Part shown: positions 11,565 to 21,713 of the stretch, one piece after another | Position numbering within the stretch: the stretch's first letter is position 1 | Layout: each line of letters begins with the position of its first letter | Assembly (NCBI GenBank): GCA_016800925.1 | Contig: JABCPU010000272.1 | Coordinates: 1 to 64,000 of the forward strand | Direction of reading: 5' to 3' | Length of the DNA stretch: 64,000 bases | Source: Suillus spraguei | Lineage: Eukaryota > Basidiomycota > Agaricomycetes > Boletales > Suillaceae | The notes under the pieces: generated by a model | The model's input: only the letters and a program-made list of their open reading frames with translations | What the model was told of the DNA's origin: nothing | Databases searched by the model: none | Program-made: the position numbers and the translations under genes

Positions 11565-13636
11565 ATGGAAAATTTTATCCCGAGTGCCAACTACGCTGCT
11601 GGTGTCGTTGGAGTTACGGTGTTGCTCGGCGTGTTATACAATACATCACCCCTAGCGGGTAGGAAGGGCATCTTGCTTCCACCTGGGCCTCCCGCCCGTT
11701 GGTCTTGGAGCAACGCTTTGCCTACTGTGAAGTGAGTTTTGGCAGCCTTACCAGAAGCTAATGCAAATCATCCGCCAGCATTGCCCATGGACTGACTGAC
11801 TTAGTTCAAGAGTATGGACCGATTGTATCGTTCCGACAAGGTAGCCAAGTGATAGTTGTCATTGGCAGTATCGAGGTATACTACCCATACCTTTAGCTTC
11901 CTCCCATAATGACCACACATTGGCCCCTTTACCAGGCAGCCACAGACATCATGGAGAAAGAGGGTGGGTCACTGGTAGATCGACCTCGGTCTGTTGCTGC
12001 GGGTGAGATCCTCTCGAATGGAATGCGTTTACTCCTGGCTCGTTCAGGAGATCCATTCCGGCGCCTCCGAAGAGCAGTACATATCCATTTACAGCCAAAA
12101 GCGACAGAAACATACCAACATATCCAGCGCGAGCATGCGATGGATCTTATATTGGACATGCTGAATGATCCGAAGAACCACCAGAACCACGCACATCGGT
12201 ACGTCATTACTGAGATCTTTTTGTGGTCTGTTTATGAAAATGGTACCTCAAGGTTTGCAGTATCGGTCATTCTTCGGGTAACTTATGGAAAGTCTGCGCC
12301 TACTGCCAACACCGCTCCCGAAGCTGTCGGTATCCGCAGAGTCATGGAACGTTTCTTGAGTACAATTCGCCCAGGAGCTTATCTCGTTGATCGTGTACCT
12401 CTTTTGCGCTACCTGCCTGGTTACGGAAAACACCTTCATGAGTGGCATCATGACGAGCTAGAGCTATTTAGGCATCAACTGAGCCGCGTCAAGAGTGAAG
12501 TGGTGAGAAGCTTTCTGTTTCGGTAAACGCATGTCACTTATATCATGTTGTACCCAGGATCAAAACATAGCTAACCCGTCTTTTGCCAAGACTCTATTGG
12601 AGAATACAGAAGAGCACCGACTTTCTACAGATGAGATGTCATATCTCGCCGGAACACTCTTTGAGGCGGGATCTCATACGGCAAGTCATGCAACTTATTG
12701 ATCTCCGCCGACTTATTCAATTTTAATTCAGACCGCTGTCGGAATAACCAATATGATCATGGCTGCGGCGTGCCACCCCCTGGCTCAGGCAAAGGTGCAT
12801 GAAGAGCTCGATATGGTCATCGGGTCTGACAGAGGTATGCCAAAGGGGTACAAAGAGTTTGATTTCTTGATTAAATTTTTGTGGTAGCGCCGACATTTCA
12901 AGACTCAAATTCGCTTCCTCAATTGCACGCGTTCTTGTTGGAAGCTTTGCGATGGAGACCTATCGTTCCTATAGGCAGGGTTTCGATCCAGAACACTCCT
13001 GCACGATGCTGACATGCGCATCAGGACTTCCCCACCGTGCAACTAAGGATATTCTTTGGGTCAGTGTCTTAAATTCGTTGTAACCCTGGGTACGTTCTCA
13101 TTCTGGCATACGTGCGATTAGCAGGGATACTGCATTCCTGAGGACGCAATAGTCTATGGGTCCCATTGGTAAGGGTTGCCTCACGATGTGCATTGCTTCA
13201 TTGAGTGCACGTCTTCAGGACTCTTTCTCGCGATCCTATCGTGTTCCCAGATCCTGAAATTTTCAATCCTCAGCGTTGGCTTGATTCCGAAGGACGCATT
13301 AAGGAAAAAATGAACTTGAAGTTCATTACATATGGCTTTGGTAGACGGTAAGTCGTGCCTACATCGTTTTTTCACACCGATCAATAATGAGTTTCGCGTG
13401 TCATTGGAAGCGTATGTCCCGGTCTGCACCTCGCAAATAATTCATTGTACATCACCCTCGCACTTCTTTTGTGGTCTTTCCGTATTGCTCAACGACCTGA
13501 CGCCCCGATCATCGACACGCACGCATTCAGTGACGCTGTTATTTCGCATTCAGCGCCATTTGAAATTGATGTGATTCCCCGGATGGAAGTTGCGAAGCTG
13601 AGAGCGATGATGACGACTGATGGGTGTATGAATTGA
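11565..13636 (+). CDS. Cytochrome P450, copy 1
   Basis: Eleven exons, join(11565..11731, 11779..11875, 11936..12198, 12253..12502, 12558..12680, 12732..12834, 12888..12974, 13025..13059, 13125..13168, 13219..13347, 13411..13636), hold one frame and give 507 residues, normal for a microsomal fungal P450. Seen in order: an N-terminal membrane anchor (YAAGVVGVTVLLGVLY), the proline hinge LPPGPPARW, the I-helix motif EAGSHTT split by an intron (His where Asp or Glu is usual), the K-helix ExxR in LLEALRWRP, the FPDPEIFNPQRW region, and the heme loop YGFGRRVCPG with the Cys ligand (Tyr where Phe is usual). It is a heme monooxygenase acting on an unknown substrate; the OrdA-like group is one possibility. 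Introns 5 and 7 start with GC instead of GT. A near-identical copy lies about 33 kb downstream. Confidence 0.92.
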
Positions 13637-15732
13637 AGGTATTATATGGAATTTCTGTTCAATGCCCTTCTGTTTCTGAGGACCCCGTCTTCAGGAAGAT
13701 TACTTTCAAAAAGTGTATCATCAATCTGGGTTCAGTATAACAAATGATCTGGAGCCTGCAGGAAGAATTTCTTCGTTCTATCTATGTACCATGTTTTAGT
13801 CTACCATATGAAAGGAAATGGTCGGAAGCAAGTCGCATGACTCTCACGTGCGAACCGTACGTGCAGAGCGGTTCCGAGCGAACGCCTATATATATGTAAC
13901 TCAAAGGTGGTTTATTACATACGTACACCTACACATATTTCCTTAGCTTGTACCTTACCGTTGTCGTCACTGTTGGCAGATACAGTATCCTTACTACTAT
14001 TTCTGTTATCTTGCTTCTTGGAACTGTACAGTGATTCACCTTCGCCACTCAAGCCACTGTTATGTAACCATCATTCCGTCCATACTGACATAGACTAGAC
14101 ACTCGTTGCTCTAGGTATATACTCAATGCATCAGCGTTTGTTCCCACTCGCTGAGACACTCGTTGCTCTAGTCTTTAGTCACTCTGGTGTTATGAGACGA
14201 ATGTGGTGAGAGCGGGAATGCTAGATGACAAGGTAAATCAAATCTCAGTCTCTTGACAAAAACTCTATTGATGGTTAAAGTACCTAGATGACAAGGTAAC
14301 TAAAGGTGCTTGTTAGCCAAGGCAAATGGGGAGGTATGACTAGGTACTTACATCTCAGTCTCTTGAAAAGAACCGAGATGCTTTTGCGCTTGAGCGCCTA
14401 CTATAAGGTGAGTGGAATAGCAATGAAAATATTGATAATGTTTAACATATATTGCACAGCATAACAATGTTGTCACACTGGCACATCCTATTGGCCATAC
14501 TGGCCTTGCACTCGGACCACTCCATCTTATCATCTCTCCCTCATACCTATCTCAGATCCTTCGGCCTCTTCTCTCTTGGATTCCAACAGTCACTCTGCAA
14601 TCTATTCTGTTCTGTTTCGTGTCTCATCAATAGTGAACATCAAAGTAACTTTGGAAAATCTTGAAGACTTGCTTAAACACTGGCTAAACACTTCAAACTC
14701 CTGGCTTGAGTTCTGAAAGAACTTGCTTAAGAACACTTAAATCATGCTTGGCACACATTGGCATGAAGTTGGACACTCAAACACTTAGACATCAGGAAAT
14801 TCACACATTCCTTAACATGCTTAATCAGCTTAACTCACTTATCTCAAAACTTGTTTGCTCTCTCTCACATCATTCACCTGGCATATCTTATATTTTTTGA
14901 GTGCGAAATACAATAAAACATGTATATTAATATATCTCAACTTTTTTTTTCTGAATTCATTCACATTGAAATTTTGGACAAGTAGATTCAATTTCACCAA
15001 GGCAGTTAAGTGTAAATAAGTCCGCATAAGGGCACGTCAAGGAATGTGTGAATTTCCTGATGGAGCTAGTACGGTAACTGAAATTGAAGCTTGGTACAAG
15101 CTGATAAGAGCTAACAGAGTTTTAATGTGACAATCAGGCACACCAATGCCAATGACTATTATCTGAGTGCATCTTGCAAGATGGTTCCATTATTACTTGA
15201 TCCTCTGTTCAATAGATCATTGTTTTCTGACCCATTGTTCAATCACTTCATTCTACCACATCAGCAAAACATTTTCCCACTACCAAAAAATAGCTGGCCA
15301 CAGCTTAGTCCCTTCTGTACAGAACTGTACAGAGCCCACAGAGGCAAAGTGATTTGCTGATGCATTGGATTGGGCAACATCTGCTGCATCAGTGGTCTGT
15401 TGAAGGCAAGAAGATTTGGATGCTCAAAGGCACCTCTTCTACTGATGATCAACAAACTCTGCTAGTAAGGCAAAGCTAAGAAAGCAAGCTCAAGGCTAAC
15501 TCTCTAAATGTTGGTCGAAAATGGCAATATGTTCAACCCTTAAGGGAAGCAAGGAAAGCAAGATCCACAGAGTGAGCTGATCAACCCTAGTCAAAAGGTG
15601 ATAAAGGTGCATGGGGGAAAATAAAGGCAACAGTAGCGCAAAGCGCAGAAAGATAGCACATGAAGTGTGCAGGTTGGTAGAGGCAGAAAGATGGTGTTAG
15701 GATGTGAACTGAGACAAAGACGAACAATTAAT
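13637..15732. other. Repeat-rich stretch without a supported gene
   Basis: The first 250 bases match the downstream flank of P450 copy 2 and mark the end of the duplicated block. Beyond that there are short direct repeats: agacactcgttgctcta at about 14098 and 14156, and tagatgacaaggtaa at about 14223 and 14285. The rest is AT-rich sequence with many stops, probably old transposon debris. No domain was recognised. Confidence 0.5.
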
Positions 15733-15822
15733 GGAGAATAGGCGGACAATAGATGGATGATAGGCAGACAATAGACAGATGATAGACAGACAATAGACAG
15801 ACAATAGATGGACGATAGATGG
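15733..15822. repeat. Short minisatellite, ATAGACAGA-like unit
   Basis: Degenerate tandem copies of a roughly 10-11-base unit resembling AGACAATAGAC / GATGATAGAC run for about 90 bases. Confidence 0.75.
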
Positions 15823-16114
15823 ATCCTGATATTGCCACTAGCTATGACTGCTGCTAGGGCTCACAATGATGCATACATGCATAGCATGGAACTAACTTGT
15901 GATGGATAGATAGATATTCAAAAATGGGAGTTACATGCCTATATACAAACAAGCATCGCGCTCTAAGCATGCCTCCAGAACTCGGAGCTGAAAAGGGAGC
16001 ACTCCATGTATTGTAAGTGAAGTAAGTGGTAAGGGACCATGATGAAAATAATAATTGTATGATGCCAAGCATGGTCTGATATAGAAGTTAATGGAAAGGG
16101 ATGCACCAAGGAAC

Positions 16115-17700
16115 TGTCATATACCGTACATTCAGGTCTAGATCAAATCCAATCCATGGACATCCAGACACCCAACCTACACATATCCGATCCACCCATC
16201 CACTCCAATCCATATCCATCCGTGTCCATATCCGACCCGTGTCCATATCCGATCCGTGTCCATATCCGATCCGAGTTCATATCCGAACTATTCCCGCGCA
16301 CCTGCGCATTACCCCTTCTAGAATATACCTGTGTCTCCGGCTTCTGGGTATCTCTGTGCTTCCGGTTCTTGGTGATCTCTGCCTCCGTCTTGATAAGTAT
16401 TTCGTACAAGCTTCATCTCCGAGTTCATAGCCTTATGTCCCGCTGTTACTTACTAATGTGTTTCCGACATAGCCTCGGACTATCCGTACTTACCCTCCGG
16501 CATGTTCCTACAGTATATAAACTTGTAGTACAACTCCTGCAGACCTTAGTCTGATTCATTGTTCCTACTTCTGTATATTCCTTTGATTACTCTGTATCCT
16601 GTTATCATGTCTATATAACTCCGTCTCCGTTCTTGCACTTGGGCTCCGGCCCTTGTAAGCTTCCAACTCAGGCCTATGGGATCACTCCCTAGGCCGGAGC
16701 TTTGATCCTATGTCCTATAATCTTTTCGGACTTCGTCCATCTCTGTCTATCACCTGTTTCACCTCCGACTCTACCTTTGGTAGTCTTATACTGTCTGTTT
16801 CTATTCCGGACCTTGTCCGGAGTAGTCTATACTATCTCTACACCATATCCGGACCTACTCCTCTCTGGTAGCCAACACTCCCTCTAAGATCCGCAGAGCT
16901 ATGCTCATCCGATCATCCACTCCTCCGCTCCTCCGCTCCTCCACTCCTCCGCTCCTCCGCTCCTCCGCTCCTCCGCTCCTCCGCTCCTCCGCTCCTCCGC
17001 TCCTCCGCTCCTCCGCTCCTCCGCTCCTCCGCTCCTCCGCTCCTCTCCGCTCCTCCGCTCCTCCGCTCCTCCGCTCCTCCGCTCCTCCGCTCCTCCGCTC
17101 CTCCGCTCCTCCGCTCCTCCGCTCCTCCGCTCCTCCGCTCCTCCGCTCCTCCGCTCCTCCGCTCCTCCGCTCCTCCGCTCCTCCGCTCCTCCGCTCCTCC
17201 GCTCCTCCGCTCCTCCGCTCCTCCGCTCCTCTGATCATCTGATCATCCGCTCCTCCAATCATCCGATCCTCCGATCCTCCGCTCCTCCGCTCCTCCGCTC
17301 CTCCGAGCTCCGGACCTTCGGACCCCTAGTCCTTCGGATCCATCCTATCCTATCCTCTGACATCTATGGATCATCTTTCCCTCTGGAGCTCTGCTCCTAT
17401 CCTACCCTGGACTTTGTCCAGCGGTCCATCCTTCATCCGTTCTACTTGGAGCTTGTTCCAGTAGTGTTACCATTACTCCCTACCTTCCGGAAATAGTTCC
17501 GGCGCATTCCCGCGCTCATCCGGAAGTCCATCGGAGCTCTGTCGAGCTATCCTGCCTTAGAGTTCGTCCGGACCCTCCATCCAGACTTCACCAGAACTCT
17601 CCCTTGGACTTCATCCGAAATTAAGGGCACATACTCGGGTAAGGGGCACAGCGTACGAGCTGAGGCCAAGCCCCTTTGACTTTACAACCCTCCGGTACAA
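16115..17700 (-). repeat. Divergent LTR-A relative carrying a minisatellite
   Basis: It begins TGTCATATACCGTACATT like the minus-oriented family-A LTRs, and its far end (about 17620-17700) still matches their gaggccaagcccctttg region. The middle is unlike them and longer, about 1.6 kb against 0.77 kb, because it contains an 8-base minisatellite and extra sequence. The far terminus is decayed and no target duplication could be confirmed, so the right boundary is approximate. Confidence 0.5.
16915..17232. repeat. Minisatellite (GCTCCTCC)n, about 39 units
   Basis: Nearly perfect tandem copies of an 8-base unit GCTCCTCC run for about 318 bases, with a few CCACTCCT variants at the left end and one phase slip near 17043. 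Because 8 is not a multiple of 3, every frame reads a 24-base period with no stop, giving LLRSSAPP repeats on the plus strand and GGAEERRS repeats on the minus strand. Those ORFs are by-products, not genes. Confidence 0.95.
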
Positions 17701-18082
17701 CCCCATGTAAGACCAGGACTTCTTACTAATCTCCGGTTTTGCATGGTCGTAACAGAACTGGATGGACAATGGACAGATACTCCTGGATGGTGCGCAATGT
17801 AACATGACAGAGTGCATGCAAGGTGCACACGTGGGAATGCAGCACCTTGTGTGGGAAAGTTGTGTGCCTTTGGCGTGTACTGCGGGAAAGTGGTGCACCT
17901 ATGCAGGATTGACAGTAGACATAATGGGAGTCGGATAGTGGATAGTGGAATGTGATACTGTTGGAATCTTATGAATGTGCCTCCTATGTGGCCACAGAGA
18001 CTTGAGTCTCTACACCATGAACGACTCATTCGATATGTGGTCCTCATGATCAGTATCATCATTGCTACAACTCAATCATTTA
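17701..18082. other. Probable 5' end of Harbinger element
   Basis: No domain is seen here. By position it should hold the 5' part of the Harbinger element whose transposase begins to be recognisable just downstream. No terminal inverted repeat was identified. Confidence 0.35.
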
Positions 18083-18171
18083 TACAAACTGCATGACCAA
18101 AAGCGCCTGAACCATATCATACATCGGCACTCAAGGGTGAAGAATGGCTCATGGAGTTGATTATTGGCCAC
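18083..18171 (+). pseudogene. Harbinger transposase, N-terminal part (split)
   Basis: The reading YHTSALKGEEWLMELIIGH matches the conserved start of fungal PIF/Harbinger (HARBI1-like) transposases, where YHTSxLxGxxWxxELLxGHP is typical. It stops exactly at the LTR at 18172. The frame resumes after gypsy1 at 33824 with PQCIHCELGVHTHAFDKL, and the flanking five bases gccac are duplicated on both sides. So gypsy1 landed inside this gene. Confidence 0.7.
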
Positions 18172-18934
18172 TGTTAAGACCATACTCAAAGGTAGAGAGA
18201 CCTGAAGGGCTTTGGCCTCAGTTCGTGCACTGTGCCCCTTTCCCGAGTAATGCCCCTTATTTCAGGGAGAAGTTATACGTCCGAAGATCTGGAAGGAGTT
18301 GCGTGACAGGTCCGGACGTCCGAAGGTATCGGATATGATACGTCCGAAGGTTATCTGGAATGTAGGATAGAACAAAGATTAAGACTAGCTTCGGAACGAA
18401 TTCCTAACTAGAAACTAGCAGAGATAGACTATCCGAAGATAGAGTCGGAGATATAGACTATAGGAATCAATCCCAGTCTCGGAAGATGACTTGAGCGGAA
18501 AGTGGCTTAAGTCCGGAGGAAGCAGAATGAGCAGAATCTAAGATGATATTCGAACTAAGGTTCTACGGAGATTTACAAGTGGTTTATATACTGTAAGTAT
18601 CTAAGACAGATAATCAACAAGTCCGGGACTGAGGGCTATGTATGAAGTGTAACGGAAGTCTATTAGTTAATGCACAGCGGATCAGTAAGCACGAATCAGA
18701 AATGAACACAGGTAACGGATCAGTGACGTAGGACGGAAATATACATAGCCGAATACCGGAAACAGGAGGAATGATGAAAGGAGATAGACACGATATACAC
18801 AAGGGAGTTAAGGTGCGAGAAGTGAGCACATTGGATGGGTGGTCCAGACAGGATCTGTGGACCGGACGGATATGGAATCGATCGGATCTGATCGGATATG
18901 GTCGGATCTGAGATTAGAAGTATGGTATATGACA
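18172..18934 (-). repeat. 3' LTR of gypsy1 (family A)
   Basis: TG...CA-bounded terminal repeat, 763 bases, preceded by one copy of the gccac duplication. It differs from its partner at 33054-33818 by only a few substitutions and small indels, so gypsy1 is not ancient. Confidence 0.93.
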
Positions 18935-19115
18935 GTATCCCCCCTTAGGGCGAACCCCTGAGGCACAAGAAGCATCGATCCGGATCGGACAAGATTAATG
19001 CGGGACGATGGGGAAGATTGATGGTTGTAGTGCTGAGTCTGTAATCTGACAGATATACGGACGTCAGACGTCCGAAGTGATTCCTACCCCCACTTCATAC
19101 TCCTGTTAACAAAAC

Positions 19116-20087
19116 TTGCTTTACAACATGTCTGGAAAGAAATCCGATGCCCCTAAGTCTGCTGCTGACATTGTGGCGGATCTGGAACAGCAACTGGCTG
19201 CTGCTAAGGCTGCAGCGGAAGCCGAGGCGGAGCGGAAGCGGAAAGAGGCAGAGGAGCGGAAAAGGCAGGAGGAGTTGAAACAGATTGAGCTGGCAGAGAT
19301 CCGGAGGGAAATGGAGGAAAAGAGACGGAGGGCTCTGATTGAGGCTCGGGTGAGTGATGTGGACTCTTCTAGATCCGGATACTAATGGATTGGCAAGGCC
19401 AAGGCTGCTCCTGCATCTGGAGCAAAGGATGGGTACTGCTCCTGTTGCGTCACTAAGGACCGGATGTGCCAGTGGGGTGATGCTGAGAAGAATGCCTTGG
19501 TGAGTCGTCCGAAACCCTTCGGATCCGCTGATTTAGACGTTTCGTAGATTAAGTCCTGTGACGTCTGCCGGAAGGACAAGGCCACTTGTCCTGGAAGGCC
19601 CGGATTCGTTAAGGGACCCAAGGGCCGAAGAGGCAGCGTCCTGCTGGTACTCCATCTCCGAAGGGCAAAGGCAAGCGCCGTCAGAGGAGTCCTACTCCGG
19701 ATGTGGCGGACGCGATGTCTTCTCTAATCCGGTCACTATCGAAGGTACGGATGAGGATGTTGTGGAGTATGATGATCAGGCTTGGGTGGCCGCTGCTAAT
19801 GGCATCATTGCTGAGCTGGCGCGGACCAATGGACTTCTCCAAGATGGTATTGCGGCGGCGGAAGGGAGTCGGATTGCCATGGAGCGGATGAGCTCTACCA
19901 TGGAGGCCTTCCTCCAACAACAGAGGGAATTCCAGGCCCTGCTCATCGAGGAAATCCGGACCAGATTTAGGCTTTCCATTTCTGCCGGATCCGACAAGGA
20001 TGGCGCTGGTGAGGAGATTGGGGAAGAGGTGGTGGATGAGAATGGAGGAGAGATGGTGGATGGGACTGGGGAGGAGACTGGGCTTAG
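19116..20087 (+). pseudogene. Antisense accessory gene of gypsy1 (coiled coil, Cys cluster)
   Basis: This gene runs opposite to gypsy1 gag-pol and ends about 50 bases short of the pol stop, tail to tail. The first part (19116-19385) is a coiled coil rich in Ala, Glu, Lys and Arg, starting MSGKKSDAPKSAADIVADLE. After a stop at 19383 the same frame continues with a Cys pair (YCSCCVTKDRMCQW). A GT-AG interval at about 19501-19549 then joins to KSCDVCRKDKATCPGRPGF, a zinc-cluster-like pattern. Later comes a basic stretch and a second helical segment (AWVAAANGIIAELARTNGLL and following), reached only after a frameshift. Together these resemble small Cys-cluster/coiled-coil proteins that are common in mushroom genomes. 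Function is unknown; DNA binding is a guess. This copy is broken by one stop and at least one frameshift. Confidence 0.55.
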
Positions 20088-20140
20088 TCCAGATCGGATT
20101 TCGCTACTGCCCTCAATTACTTATATTTCGTATGTACTTT

Positions 20141-20882
20141 TCAAGCAATGGGACCAGGCTTGTCCGGATATGCTGAGTGAAAATCCGCTACAAGATCTGA
20201 TGCGTTTCCGAGTTCTGTGGCCAGTAACCAGGAAGTTTCTTCATCCGTTCCTTCGTATCCGGACCAACGGACGAGGTATAGAAGTTGGCAATGGTGCCTA
20301 CGACGGTCCAGTTTAGAGTCCAGGATTTCGGATATCTCGTACTCCGGTTCTCCGTCGACTTCAACTGGTGGCGGAGGAGGTTGGATGCGATTAGGAATGG
20401 TGTTCGGAACTGCTGGCTCTAACTGCGAGACATGGAATACGGATGTACGGAACGCATAGAATCTGGAAGTCGGATGGCGAAGGAATGAGTACCTGGGTGG
20501 GATAAAATTTCAAATGGTCCCAAATTCTTTTCCAAAAGTTTCTTCGATGGACGAGTGGAGTGGAAGTACTTGGCTTTGACGAAGACTTGTTCTCCAATCC
20601 GGAAGTCTGGAGCGGGTTGTCTTTTAGCGTCTGCAGGTCCTTGATAGCGTTTCTGAGCTTCGGACATCTCATCTCGGAGGAACTGGTGAAGTTTGTTAAG
20701 GTCTAGGGTATATTCCTGGGCACGGATGGAGGATAGGTCACGTTCCGGATGGATGGAAATGTTTGGATGATAACCCTTAGTGGCGAAGAAAGGTGAAACT
20801 CCGGTAGTGGCACTCGGAGCATTGTTGTATGCAAACTCTGCGAGGGGCAGTAGCTCGGACCAGTTGTCCTGCTGATAGTTGC
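20141..20882 (-). pseudogene. gypsy1 integrase C terminus and chromodomain
   Basis: It starts at NYQQDNWSELLPLAEFAYNN, the conserved C-terminal side of the gypsy integrase core, and continues through the YHPNISIHPERD region and the GPFEILSHPGTHSFAIRLP domain. It ends in a chromodomain with EYEISEILDSK and YLVRWSGYEGTDEETSW. The pol stop is near 20141. The zinc-binding and catalytic parts of integrase are missing upstream because gypsy2 sits there. Chromodomains usually steer insertion to heterochromatin, which fits the nesting seen here. Confidence 0.85.
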
Positions 20883-21357
20883 TGTTACAATCGTATGTGC
20901 CCCTATTCATTTTCTCTTTGTTTCTTTACTTGTATATCATATCACATGACTCTGACTCATATGCTCAACGCATCTGTACTATAGTTGCCTTCCTTATTTG
21001 GATACGCACTTACTTTCTCACATCTCTCTTGGTCCGTGTGCACATATTGGCCTATTTAAGCACGTTGTACTTGTAGTAGATTTTTACTTTAATCTTACTG
21101 GGTTTTACCTGGAACTTCCTTCGCTTAGGTCTCCAACCTAAGTCGTCCTTGAATCGTCTCTAAGTCTAAGCACTCCTTAGCCTTAGTCTCTATTCTCGTA
21201 AGAACCTCTTGGACTTATCCTTGAGGCCAGACCCTTGATCGTACTCGGAACACGTTCCTTGTACTTTCACCTTGTCCTCTTTTGGCATTGTAAGAACTCC
21301 CAGCAGACCGTCTGTGTCTTTTCACTGTCGCTGGTGATGCCACCCCAGTTCATAACA
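20883..21357 (+). repeat. 5' LTR of gypsy2 (family B, internally deleted)
   Basis: It begins TGTTACAATCG and ends CAGTTCATAACA. Compared with the complete 614-base family-B copy at 34830-35443 it lacks roughly 140 bases near its left third. It contains a TATTTAAG box-like motif and a track of related AAGTC/AAGTCT motifs. Confidence 0.88.
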
Positions 21358-21713
21358 AAAGATTAAAGTCTATTTGATCGTCGACTATCCAGTCTTCGAC
21401 CCCGAAACCTGATTGCTTAGATAAGCAGATTAGTGTACGCGTACGCTAAACCAATTGTCAAGAGAAGCCCTCTGACAGAAGACAAGCCCTAACGGACAGC
21501 AAGACAGCGCGTGTAGGCATGAGAAAGTATAACTCACCAGACGAATCGCCAAATATGGTGACCAAAGAATTTGAATACAAATCGGCCAGCCAACTGTTTT
21601 GATGGAGATCACAACAATTCTCACGAATTTATCCAGTCATGTAATCTTCATTTCAATATCAATGAAAAGCTTTACACTACCGACAACAGAAGATCATTTT
21701 CATAACATCCTTT
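21358..21713 (+). other. gypsy2 5' untranslated leader
   Basis: Sequence between the 5' LTR and gag. No tRNA primer-binding match was evident directly after the LTR, and nothing else is recognisable. Confidence 0.5.

Noticed and set aside
16855..17262. Long repeat ORFs on both strands (GGAEERRS and LLRSSAPP repeats)
   Set aside because: They are automatic translations of an 8-base minisatellite and are open in every frame; no flanking domain, start context or splice model supports a protein.
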